Assembly (NCBI RefSeq): GCF_900155735.1 | Contig: NZ_LT707060.1 | Location: forward strand, 84,231 to 122,258 | DNA from: Intestinibacillus massiliensis | Lineage (GTDB): Bacteria > Bacillota > Clostridia > Oscillospirales > Butyricicoccaceae | Direction: 5' to 3' | Length of the DNA stretch: 38,028 nt | Shown: piece after piece, positions 23,919 through 31,894 of the stretch | Position numbering within the stretch: the stretch's first letter is position 1 | Layout: each line of letters starts with the position of its first letter | Program-made: the position numbers and the translations under genes | Notes under the pieces: model-generated | The model's database searches: none | What the model saw: only the letters and a program-made list of their open reading frames with translations | Told to the model about the DNA's origin: nothing

Positions 23919-25673
23919 ATGTCTGAAGAAAGCAAGTACACGTTTGAAAACAAGGAATACCGCGACACCTACCGCCATACGGTATCCCACATCCTGGCGC
24001 AGGCGGTCAAGCGCCTGTATCCCGAGGTGAAGCTGGCGATCGGCCCGTCGATCGAAAACGGCTTCTATTACGACTTTGACGCGCCGTTCTCCTTTACCCA
24101 GGAGCACCTGGACGCGCTCGAGGCCGAAATGAAGAAGATCTGCAAGGAAAAGCTGCCGCTCGAGCGCTTTGAGCTGCCGCGCGCGGAAGCCGTTGCGTAT
24201 ATGGAGGGGCGCGAGGAGCCGTATAAGGTCGAGCTGATCCGCGACCTGCCCGAGGACGAGGTGATCTCGTTCTACAAGCAGGGCGATTTTACCGACCTGT
24301 GCGCCGGCCCACACCTGGATTCGACCGGCCGCGTCAAGGGCAACGGCCTCAAGTTGATGAACGTCACGGGCGCATACTGGCGCGGCGACTCGTCCAAAAA
24401 GATGCTGCAGCGCATCTACGGCACCGCGTTCCCGAAAAAGGACGAACTGGACGCCTACCTGCAGCGCCTGGAAGAGGCCAAGCGCCGCGACCACCGCAAG
24501 CTCGGCAAGGAACTCGGCCTGTTCGCCCTGATGGACGAGGGCCCGGGCTTCCCGTTCTTCCTGCCGAAGGGCATGGTGCTCAAGAATACGCTGATCGACT
24601 ACTGGCGCGAAATCCACCGCAAGGCGGGCTACCAGGAGATTTCCACCCCCATCATGCTCAACCGCGCCCTGTGGGAGCGCTCCGGCCACTGGGGCCACTA
24701 TAAAAACAACATGTACACCACGGTCATCGACGACGAGGATTTCGCAATCAAGCCGATGAACTGCCCGGGCGGCATGCTGGTCTACAAGTCCCAGCCGCAC
24801 TCCTACCGCGAGCTGCCGCTCCGCTGCGGCGAGCTTGGCCTGGTGCACCGCCACGAGCTGTCCGGCGCGCTGCACGGCCTGATGCGCGTGCGCTGCTTCA
24901 CGCAGGACGACGCGCACATCTTCATGACGCGCGACCAGATCAAGGACGAGATCAAGGGCGTATGCCGCCTGATCGACGAGGTATACAGCCTGTTCGGCTT
25001 CCCGTACCATATCGAGCTGTCCACCATGCCGGAAGACCATATGGGCGAGCTGGCCGATTGGGACATGGCGACGGGCGCGCTCAAGGCCGCGCTCGAGGAG
25101 ATGGGCAAGCCGTTTGAAATCAACGAGGGCGACGGCGCGTTCTACGGCCCGAAGATCGACTTCCACCTCGAGGACTGCCTCGGCCGTACCTGGCAGTGCG
25201 GCACGATCCAGCTCGACTTCCAGATGCCAGAGCGTTTTGAGCTGGAGTATATGGGCGAGGACGGCGAAAAGCACCGCCCGGTCATGATCCACCGCGTCGT
25301 GTTCGGCTCGATCGAGCGCTTCATCGGCATCCTGACCGAGCACTTCGCCGGCGCGTTCCCGACCTGGCTGGCGCCGGTACAGGTCAAGACGCTGACCATG
25401 ACCGAGCGCAACGAGGCGTATGCCGCGGCGGTGAAGGAGCAGCTTGAGGACGCGGGCTTCCGTGTCGAGATGGACGCGCGCAACGAGAAGATCGGGTACA
25501 AAATCCGCCAGGCGCAGCTGGAAAAGGTGCCGTATATGCTTGTCCTGGGCGATAAGGAGCAGGAGGGCGGCATGGTGGCCGTGCGCGACCGCCGCGACGG
25601 TAAGACGACCGTGATGGAGCTGGCTGCGTTTATAGAAAAGCTGGCCTTCGAGGTCAAGAGCAAGGCGCGGTAA
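23919..25673 (+). CDS. thrS: Threonyl-tRNA synthetase lacking the N-terminal TGS domain
   Basis: ThrRS charges tRNA-Thr. At 584 residues it is about 60 shorter than the Escherichia coli enzyme: the protein begins almost directly at the editing domain (RHTVSHILAQAVKRLYPEVK), so the TGS domain is missing. The editing site is intact, with both histidines of HTVSH and the C and H of DLCAGPH. The zinc-dependent catalytic core has the MNCPGG cysteine, H in GALHGLMRVR and H in VMIHRVVFGS. The anticodon domain ends the protein (RNEKIGYKIRQAQLEKVPYM). AGGAGGGAAA precedes the ATG and no upstream in-frame start fits between it and the terminator of the leader. A T-box riboswitch controls it. Confidence 0.95.
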   Translation: MSEESKYTFENKEYRDTYRHTVSHILAQAVKRLYPEVKLAIGPSIENGFYYDFDAPFSFTQEHLDALEAEMKKICKEKLPLERFELPRAEAVAYMEGREEPYKVELIRDLPEDEVISFYKQGDFTDLCAGPHLDSTGRVKGNGLKLMNVTGAYWRGDSSKKMLQRIYGTAFPKKDELDAYLQRLEEAKRRDHRKLGKELGLFALMDEGPGFPFFLPKGMVLKNTLIDYWREIHRKAGYQEISTPIMLNRALWERSGHWGHYKNNMYTTVIDDEDFAIKPMNCPGGMLVYKSQPHSYRELPLRCGELGLVHRHELSGALHGLMRVRCFTQDDAHIFMTRDQIKDEIKGVCRLIDEVYSLFGFPYHIELSTMPEDHMGELADWDMATGALKAALEEMGKPFEINEGDGAFYGPKIDFHLEDCLGRTWQCGTIQLDFQMPERFELEYMGEDGEKHRPVMIHRVVFGSIERFIGILTEHFAGAFPTWLAPVQVKTLTMTERNEAYAAAVKEQLEDAGFRVEMDARNEKIGYKIRQAQLEKVPYMLVLGDKEQEGGMVAVRDRRDGKTTVMELAAFIEKLAFEVKSKAR

Positions 25674-25810
25674 GACGCTGTAGTAAACTGGGCGGCGGCA
25701 TCCGTTTAAAGGGTATGGCTTCGCCGCCCAACCTCCCGCCGCCCGGCAAAGGCGCTGCCCCCGGCGCGGAAGGGTTTTGGACGGCCCCGATGTTAAAGGA
25801 GGGCTTTCCC

Positions 25811-27580
25811 ATGAAAAAACTGATTGCGGCGCTCGCGCTGCTGCTCCTGTGCGCGACCCCTGCGGCGGCCGCGACAATCCAAAACGAGGGTTATCCCGGC
25901 GGCTTGCAGGAGCAGGCCGAAATGCTCAAGGAGCTCGGCCTGTTCCGCGGCACGGAGCAGGGCTTTGAACTCGGCCGCGCGATGACGCGCGACGAGGCGG
26001 CCGCCATGCTTGTGCGCTACCTGGGCGCGGAGGGTACGGTGCTGGCCGGGGACTGGAAGCACCCGTTTTCCGACGTCCCCGCCTGGGCGGACAAATATGT
26101 CGGCTGGCTGTACCAGTCCGGGCTGACGAAGGGCGTGTCCAAAACGCGCTACGGCGCGGCGCAACCCGTGACATGCGACCAGTTCTGCATCTTTTTAAAC
26201 CGCGCTGCAACCGGCGACGACAGCTACGCGTACAACATCGCGCAGCCGGAGGAGGTGGCGGCTTGCGACAAGGCGGGCTTCACGCGCGGCGACGCGGCGC
26301 TGCTGTCCGCCCGCACGCTCTCGGCGTACTACACGAAAAACGGCAACACTATGAGCATGGCGCAGTTCCTCATCGGCAAGGGCGTCTTTACCGCGGAGGG
26401 GCTGAAGGGCGCGGCCTGGGATGTGCTGCCGCGCGTCTACGGGCTGGCGCAGGACCCCGATGACCCCTACGGCGACTGGCGCCCGGCCTGCCGCATCGCG
26501 GACGTCGTCGTCGCGCGGAACGACGCGCTGCCCGCGCTTGACATCGCCTATGACGAGGGCAACGCCTGCAACAATGTTTACGCGGTTAGCCGGGACGACG
26601 GGGACGCGCCATCGCCGCTCTACGCCCTCGACCCGCAGACGCTCAACGCGACGGAGCTGTACCGCATCGAGCCGCTGGAAGACCGGTACGCCTATGTCTA
26701 CCCGGCCGGCGCGGTCGGGCAGACGGACTACCTGCTGACGGGCGACGGCAAGCTGCTCGAAGTGGCCGGCAAGGCCGTGCAGCGCACCTACGATGCGTAT
26801 TCCGTATACTACCCGCAAAAGGATCAGAACTATTTCCGCGGCGACGGCTGCGTGCTGGTCTGGACGGACAACGGCATCCTTTTGGCCGATGCGGCGGGCG
26901 TGCGCACGCTGGAAGCGTCGCCGGGCGAGCGGGTCTACGCCGTGCTGGGGGACCGCGTCATCACGCAGGCGGCCTCGGCCGAGGAAACCGTCCTGCGCTG
27001 CCGCGACGCTTCGACCGGCGAAACGCTGGATACCTACACGGTACCGAACGACTATGTCCTGCTGGAAGGGCAGGACGCCGGCATACGCGAGGTCTATGCG
27101 CCGCAGCTGCTGCGCCATAACAGCGTTTATCTCTGGGGCGACGCCGGGCTGTATAAGCTACAGGACGGCCGCCTGCGGCAGATTACGGCGCGCGCCACGA
27201 TTGATTACGGCTTTGACCCGTCGGACGGCAGCCATGTCATCCTGACGCACGAGCCGGGCAAGCGCGTGGAGTACCCCGCCAAAACCGGCATGGCCTATAA
27301 CCCGGCGGCGGACGAGGTTGCCCGTATCCGGGCGGACGGCACGGAAGAGCTGCTGCTCCGGGACACGCCTGCGCATGGGCTGACGCTCTATAAGCTGGCG
27401 CGCGCCGCGGGCGGCGAGGTGCGGGCGCTGAATTGGAACTGGGTGCTGGAATACGCGGTGGAAAACGGGAAAATCCGGGTGTTGCCGCCGTCGGGCACCT
27501 GGGATCCGGGCCAGTACCGCGACGCGATCGCGTCCGAGCAAAAGCGGCTGGACGCGCTGGGCGCCGGGGTGGGCGGCTAG
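25811..27580 (+). CDS. Secreted S-layer-homology protein with large uncharacterised C-terminal region
   Basis: The 589-residue protein has a signal peptide (MKKLIAALALLLLCATPAAAA) and SLH repeats over about residues 30-200 (AEMLKELGLFRGTEQGFEL followed by AMTRDEAAAMLVRYLG; PFSDVPAWADKYVGWLYQSGL), which normally anchor proteins to secondary wall polymers. The rest (about 230-575) has repeated beta-strand blocks ending in short turns, such as ADVVVARNDALPALDIAY, DYLLTGDGKLLEVAG and GCVLVWTDNGILLADAAG, which suggests a beta-propeller-like or DUF5050-type extracellular domain, though no certain family is seen. The start is the ATG at 25811 with AAAGGAGG upstream, not the earlier in-frame codon at 25715. 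Its stop overlaps the stop of the convergent gene. Confidence 0.85.
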   Translation: MKKLIAALALLLLCATPAAAATIQNEGYPGGLQEQAEMLKELGLFRGTEQGFELGRAMTRDEAAAMLVRYLGAEGTVLAGDWKHPFSDVPAWADKYVGWLYQSGLTKGVSKTRYGAAQPVTCDQFCIFLNRAATGDDSYAYNIAQPEEVAACDKAGFTRGDAALLSARTLSAYYTKNGNTMSMAQFLIGKGVFTAEGLKGAAWDVLPRVYGLAQDPDDPYGDWRPACRIADVVVARNDALPALDIAYDEGNACNNVYAVSRDDGDAPSPLYALDPQTLNATELYRIEPLEDRYAYVYPAGAVGQTDYLLTGDGKLLEVAGKAVQRTYDAYSVYYPQKDQNYFRGDGCVLVWTDNGILLADAAGVRTLEASPGERVYAVLGDRVITQAASAEETVLRCRDASTGETLDTYTVPNDYVLLEGQDAGIREVYAPQLLRHNSVYLWGDAGLYKLQDGRLRQITARATIDYGFDPSDGSHVILTHEPGKRVEYPAKTGMAYNPAADEVARIRADGTEELLLRDTPAHGLTLYKLARAAGGEVRALNWNWVLEYAVENGKIRVLPPSGTWDPGQYRDAIASEQKRLDALGAGVGG

Positions 27581-27888
27581 TCCGCCAGCTCCAGGGTGCG
27601 CATCTGGCCGCTGTTCTTGTACACGCGGACGATGTACAGCTTGCCGGGTTCCAGGGGGCCGAAGGCAAACTGGCCGAACTCGTCCGTGTAGAGCGAGCCG
27701 ACCGGCACGTCGGGCGAGCCGCCCCCGCCCGACTGGTACACCGCCACGAGCGCGGAGGACACTGGTTTGCCCTCCGCCCCCACGACCGAGCCAAGCAGCG
27801 CCGGGCGCGGGTCGGGCTTGATATGTACCACGGTCTCGATCAGCTCGTTTTCCGAAGGCTTGACGTAGAAGGTTTCAAAAGCGTTCAT
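27577..27888 (-). CDS. Small protein with carboxypeptidase-regulatory-like (Cna-B type) beta domain
   Basis: The 103-residue protein has no signal peptide. Residues about 25-100 resemble a transthyretin-like beta sandwich: LLGSVVGAEGKPVSSALVAVY, then SLYTDEFGQFAFGPLEPGKLYIVRVYK, the usual strand-turn order of CarboxypepD_reg-like domains. A glycine run (SGGGGS) forms a loop in the middle. The start is the ATG at 27888, with AAGGGG 11 bases upstream; a GTG at 27897 is too close to that site. It converges on the SLH protein gene and the two stop codons share the bases CTAG (27577-27580), with no room for a terminator between them. Without an export signal its role is unclear. Confidence 0.72.
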   Translation of the reverse strand: MNAFETFYVKPSENELIETVVHIKPDPRPALLGSVVGAEGKPVSSALVAVYQSGGGGSPDVPVGSLYTDEFGQFAFGPLEPGKLYIVRVYKNSGQMRTLELAD

Positions 27889-27975
27889 AAAAGGCACAAC
27901 CCCTTAAAAGCAGTAAAAATCGTTTCCCTATAGGATATGAATCAACGAAAGCAGAAGTGAAAGGAAATCAGACAG

Positions 27976-29415
27976 ATGGCAGAACAGAAAAAGCTGGTGT
28001 CCGAAATCACGTCCATGGACGAGGATTTCGCCAAGTGGTACACCGACATCGTCAAAAAGGCCGAGATGGCGGACTATTCCTCGGTGAAGGGCTGCATCAT
28101 CCTGCGCCCCTATGCGCAGGCGCTGTGGGAGAACATTCAGTCCACGCTCGACCGTATGTTCAAGGAGACCGGGCACGAAAACGTGGCCATGCCGATTTTT
28201 ATCCCGGAGAGCCTGCTGCAAAAGGAAAAGGACCATGTGGAGGGCTTTGCGCCCGAGGTCGCCTGGGTGACCCACGGCGGCTCGGAGAAGCTGGAGGAGC
28301 GCCTGTGCGTGCGCCCGACCTCTGAGACGCTGTTCTGCGAGCATTACGCCAAGGTCGTCCGCTCCTGGCGCGACCTGCCGAAGCTCTACAACCAGTGGTG
28401 CTCGGTCGTGCGCTGGGAAAAGACCACCCGCCCGTTCCTGCGCAGCCGCGAGTTCTGGTGGCAGGAGGGGCACACCGTCCACGCCACCGAGGCCGAGGCG
28501 CGCGAAGAGACCATGCGTATGCTGAACGTCTACGCGACCTTCTGCGAGGAATACCTCGCGATCCCGGTGCTCAAGGGGCGCAAGACCGACAAGGAGCGCT
28601 TTGCGGGCGCGGTCGAGACCTATACGATCGAGGCCATGATGCACGACGGCAAGGCGCTGCAGTCCGGCACGAGCCACTATTTCGGCGACGGCTTTGCGCG
28701 CGCGTTCGACATGCAGTATGCGGATAAGAACAACCAGCTCCAGTATATGCACCAGACCTCCTGGGGCGCGTCCACCCGCCTGATCGGCGCGATCATCATG
28801 ACGCACGGCGACAACGAAGGCCTGGTGCTGCCGCCGAAAATCGCGCCCACGCAGCTCGTGGTCATCCCGGTCGCGGCGCACAAGCCGGGCGTTACCGACA
28901 AGGCGTCCGAGCTGTATGAAAGCATCAAGAAGATGGGCGTGCGCGCCAAGATCGACCTGTCCGAAAACAGCCCGGGCTGGAAGTTCGCCGAGTACGAGAT
29001 GAAGGGCGTGCCGCTCCGCCTGGAGGTCGGCCCGCGCGACATCGAAAACGGCCAGTGCGTGCTGGTGCGCCGCGACAACCGCGAAAAGACGGTCGTAAAG
29101 TTCGAGGAACTGGAAACCGTCATCCCGAAGCTGCTGGAAGACCTGCAGCAGGCGCTGTTCGACAAGGCGCTCAAAAACCGCGAGGAGCACACCTATACGG
29201 CGCACTCCCTCGAGGAGATGAAGCAGGTCGCCGCCGAACATACCGGTTTTGTCAAGACGATGTGGTGCGGCGGGCTGGCCTGCGAGGAAAAGGTCAAGGA
29301 AGAGGCGGGCATGTCCTCCCGTTGCATGCCGCTCGCGCAGGAAAACCTGGGCGATACCTGCCCGGTCTGCGGCAAGCCCGCGAAGCATATGATCGTCTGG
29401 GGCGTGGCCTACTAA
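27976..29415 (+). CDS. proS: Prolyl-tRNA synthetase, eukaryote/archaeal-like type
   Basis: ProRS charges tRNA-Pro. The 479-residue protein lacks the bacterial editing insertion and has a C-terminal extension ending in tyrosine (MIVWGVAY), both marks of the archaeal/eukaryotic-like class found in many Clostridia. Motifs are visible: motif 2 ([21 protein letters not shown]), the proline-site [29 protein letters not shown], and motif 3 (GIVLPP-like [11 protein letters not shown]). The C-terminal zinc-type cysteines appear in [11 protein letters not shown] and CPVCGK. AAAGGAAA lies before the ATG. No T-box is present in the short leader, in contrast to thrS. Confidence 0.95.
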   Translation: MAEQKKLVSEITSMDEDFAKWYTDIVKKAEMADYSSVKGCIILRPYAQALWENIQSTLDRMFKETGHENVAMPIFIPESLLQKEKDHVEGFAPEVAWVTHGGSEKLEERLCVRPTSETLFCEHYAKVVRSWRDLPKLYNQWCSVVRWEKTTRPFLRSREFWWQEGHTVHATEAEAREETMRMLNVYATFCEEYLAIPVLKGRKTDKERFAGAVETYTIEAMMHDGKALQSGTSHYFGDGFARAFDMQYADKNNQLQYMHQTSWGASTRLIGAIIMTHGDNEGLVLPPKIAPTQLVVIPVAAHKPGVTDKASELYESIKKMGVRAKIDLSENSPGWKFAEYEMKGVPLRLEVGPRDIENGQCVLVRRDNREKTVVKFEELETVIPKLLEDLQQALFDKALKNREEHTYTAHSLEEMKQVAAEHTGFVKTMWCGGLACEEKVKEEAGMSSRCMPLAQENLGDTCPVCGKPAKHMIVWGVAY

Positions 29416-29446
29416 GCCCTTCCGCGTGCTGTCAAACCATGTATAC

Positions 29447-29490
29447 GGCAGGCCTTCCGGGGAGGGGTATCGCCGGGAGGCCTGCCTTTT
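29447..29490 (+). terminator. Rho-independent terminator after proS
   Basis: GGCAGGCCTTCC (29447-29458) pairs with GGGAGGCCTGCC (29475-29486) over a 16-base loop and is followed by TTTT. Confidence 0.8.
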
Positions 29491-29507
29491 GCCGGAAAGG
29501 AGGGCTT

Positions 29508-30446
29508 ATGGAAAGTCAAGTGCCGGACAAAGTCGTGGAAGCCGTGACGGACGTCGCGCCCGAGGGGGTGCGGCAGCAGCTCCGGGAGTTCTTTACGACC
29601 GACCTCGGCCATCTGGTGCAGATCGTGCTGTCCGTGCTGCTTGTCGTGCTGCTGATGGTGCTGATCCGCAATATCGCGGCGCATTTCCTGCGGCGGCTGG
29701 AAAAGCGGCTGCGGGCGCAGGGGAACACGAGCGCGGCGCTCATCGGCTTCTGCGGCCACCTGCTGATGGGCGTCATCTATATTTGCGGCGCGGTCAGCGT
29801 GCTGGGCGTGCTGTCCTCGACCATCGGCGCGGTGCAGGATATCCTGAACAAGCTGCTTGCCGCCGGCGGCATCATTACGGTCGTGGCCGGCCTTGCCTCG
29901 CAGGAGGCGCTCGGCAGTATGGTGAGCGGCATCATGATCCTCGTGTTTAAGCCCTTTACGCTGGGCGACGTCGTGCGCTATGTCGATAACGACATTTCGG
30001 GCGTCGTGGAGGAGATCACGGTGCACCATACGACCATCCGCACCTGGGAAAACAAGCGCGTCATCGTGCCGAACAGCAAGATGAACAGCGCGATCATTGA
30101 GAACGCCGACTACGCGGACAGCAAGGTGTGCGTATTCCTCGATATCGGCATCACCTATGAATCGGACATCGAGCGGGCGAAGGACCTGCTGTCCGCCGAG
30201 ATCGAAAAGCACCCGTCCTTCTTCGATTACCGCACGGTGGACGACCGCATGAACGGCGCGCCGCCGGTGGTGGTGCGCGTGGTCGAGCTGGCGGACTCGG
30301 CGGTGGTGCTGCGCGCCTGGCTGTGGGCGCGGGACAACGGCACGGCCGCGGTCATGAAGAGCGACCTGCTGCAAAGCGTCAAGGGCGCGTATGACCGCGC
30401 GGGCATCGATATCGCATACCCGCACCTGGTCGTTGTGAATAAGTAA
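29508..30446 (+). CDS. mscS: Small-conductance mechanosensitive channel (MscS family)
   Basis: MscS channels open under membrane tension and protect cells from osmotic down-shock. The 312-residue protein has three membrane helices (about residues 36-58, 80-100 and 110-135), the third being the pore helix with the Gly/Ala pattern of LLAAGGIITVVAGLASQEALG, followed by the MscS beta domain (IMILVFKPFTLGDVVRYVD, GVVEEITVHHTTIRTWENKRVIVPNS) and a mixed C-terminal domain. An open frame extends back into proS, but the ATG at 29508 has AAAGGAGG upstream and follows the proS terminator. It ends with its own strong terminator, so it is a single-gene unit. Confidence 0.94.
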   Translation: MESQVPDKVVEAVTDVAPEGVRQQLREFFTTDLGHLVQIVLSVLLVVLLMVLIRNIAAHFLRRLEKRLRAQGNTSAALIGFCGHLLMGVIYICGAVSVLGVLSSTIGAVQDILNKLLAAGGIITVVAGLASQEALGSMVSGIMILVFKPFTLGDVVRYVDNDISGVVEEITVHHTTIRTWENKRVIVPNSKMNSAIIENADYADSKVCVFLDIGITYESDIERAKDLLSAEIEKHPSFFDYRTVDDRMNGAPPVVVRVVELADSAVVLRAWLWARDNGTAAVMKSDLLQSVKGAYDRAGIDIAYPHLVVVNK

Positions 30447-30449
30447 GAA

Positions 30450-30487
30450 AACCCGCTGCAATTTTTTAACGTTGCAGCGGGTTTTTT
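30450..30487 (+). terminator. Strong rho-independent terminator after mscS
   Basis: AACCCGCTGCAA (30450-30461) and TTGCAGCGGGTT (30472-30483) form a perfect 12-bp stem, followed by TTTT. Confidence 0.92.
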
Positions 30488-30489
30488 AA

Positions 30490-30525
30490 ATGACAGCGGC
30501 CGGGAAATCCTGTATACTGTATACA
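30490..30525 (+). promoter_or_regulatory. Predicted promoter of the Gfo/Idh/MocA gene, with palindrome over the -10
   Basis: ATGACA (30490-30495) and TATACT (30513-30518) are 17 bases apart. The -10 lies inside the perfect palindrome GTATACTGTATAC (about 30512-30524; one central base), which may be an operator. Confidence 0.6.
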
Positions 30526-30591
30526 ATAGCAGCGCGGGGCAGGCCTTCAAACAGCCCTGCGTGACGTATCACAAAACAGGAGGTATGGAAC

Positions 30592-31767
30592 ATGGCAAAG
30601 GTACGTGTGGGCGTAATCGGTATCGGTGATATCAGCGACGTCTATCTGAACAATTTAAAGAAATACGATGTGGTCGAGGTGGTCGCCTGCGCGTCCCGCG
30701 GCCTGGAGAAGGCGCAGCGCAAGGCCGCGCAGCACGGGATCCCGAAGGCGTACGCCTCAGGCGCGGAACTGATCGCCGACCCGGATATCGACCTGGTCCT
30801 CAACCTGACCACGCCGCAGGCGCATTTTGAGTACAACCTCGCGGCGCTCCAGGCCGGGAAGCACGTCTATACGGAGAAGCCGCTCGCCACGACCTATGCG
30901 GAAGGCCGCCAGCTCGTCGAGCTGGCGCGCGAAAAGGGGCTGTATATCGGCTGCGCGCCCGACACCTTCCTGGGCGGCCGCCTGCAGAACATCCGCGAGA
31001 TGCTGGACAGCGGCAAGATCGGCCGCGTCACGGGCGGCGGCGCGTACTTCGTCAGCCACGGGCATGAGTTCCACCATCCCGCGCCCGCGTTCTTCTATCA
31101 GCCCGGCGCGGGCCCGCTTTACGATATGGGGCCGTATTATATGACCGCGCTGCTGTCCCTGCTCGGCCCGGTAAGCAGCGTGTGCGCGATGGCGACCAAG
31201 GCGGGGGACACGCGCGTCGTCCCGTCCGGCCCGTGCGAAGGCCAGGTGCTGCCGGTCGACGTGGATACGCATATCGTGGCAACGCTGGGGTTTGCCTGCG
31301 GCGCCGTCGTGTCGCTGACGTGCAGCTTCGACGTATGGGATTCTGAGCTGCCGCGCCTGGAGCTGTACGGCTCGGAGGGCACGATCCTGGTGGACGAGAA
31401 GGATCCGATCTCCGGCCCGAACCTCTTTGGCGGGGACACGCTGGTGCGCGCCGCGAAGCAGTACCGCTGGCAGGACCCGGCGCGCTCGCCGCAGTATGTC
31501 GACGTGCCGTGGACGGTCGCGCCGAACGCCCACCCCTTCAATTCGGTCAGCCATGAGGAGAACCCGCGCGGCATCGGCCTGGTGGACATGGTGTACGCCA
31601 TCCGCGACGGCCGCACGGCGCGTGCGTCCGGCGACATGGCGCTGCATTCGCTCGAGGTGATGGAGTGCATCCTCCGTTCGGCGCACGGGAAGGTGTTCTG
31701 CACCCCGGAGACCACGTTTGAGCGCCCCGCGCCGCTGCCCGTCGATTTCCCCGCAAGCGAAGGCTAA
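30592..31767 (+). CDS. Gfo/Idh/MocA-family sugar or cyclitol oxidoreductase
   Basis: This 391-residue protein has the N-terminal Rossmann fold (VGVIGIGDISDVYLNNLK), the family's EKP motif (HVYTEKPLATT, catalytic lysine) and the C-terminal alpha/beta domain. Members oxidise or reduce sugars and inositols with NAD(P); inositol 2-dehydrogenase (IolG) is one of them. The usual catalytic D-x-G-x-H string appears as GPLYDMGPYYMTAL, with tyrosine where histidine is commonest, as in some clostridial subgroups. It is long for IolG (about 330-350). It has its own promoter and terminator. A role in the inositol or scyllo-inositol pathway is possible given iolE, iolB and iolH upstream, but the variant active site argues against a simple IolG label. 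Confidence 0.88.
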   Translation: MAKVRVGVIGIGDISDVYLNNLKKYDVVEVVACASRGLEKAQRKAAQHGIPKAYASGAELIADPDIDLVLNLTTPQAHFEYNLAALQAGKHVYTEKPLATTYAEGRQLVELAREKGLYIGCAPDTFLGGRLQNIREMLDSGKIGRVTGGGAYFVSHGHEFHHPAPAFFYQPGAGPLYDMGPYYMTALLSLLGPVSSVCAMATKAGDTRVVPSGPCEGQVLPVDVDTHIVATLGFACGAVVSLTCSFDVWDSELPRLELYGSEGTILVDEKDPISGPNLFGGDTLVRAAKQYRWQDPARSPQYVDVPWTVAPNAHPFNSVSHEENPRGIGLVDMVYAIRDGRTARASGDMALHSLEVMECILRSAHGKVFCTPETTFERPAPLPVDFPASEG

Positions 31768-31809
31768 AGGCCGGGAGCCGCCCGCGCGTTGTGCGTGGTA
31801 CCGGACGGC

Positions 31810-31848
31810 AAAAGCCCCGTTCCAATAATGGAACGGGGCTTTTTTTGC
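31810..31848. terminator. Strong terminator between convergent oxidoreductase and M13 peptidase genes
   Basis: A perfect 15-bp stem (AAAAGCCCCGTTCCA and its complement, four-base loop) with a long T run on the plus strand and TTTT on the minus strand, so it can act in both directions. Confidence 0.92.
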
Positions 31849-31894
31849 GCCGCAGCGCGTATTTTATGGAAGTAGGGGGAATCCTCGCCGCCCG

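Noticed and set aside
23895-25877. Minus-strand open frame of 660 codons opposite thrS
   Set aside because: Antisense to thrS, with the same shadow composition and no domain or ribosome binding site.
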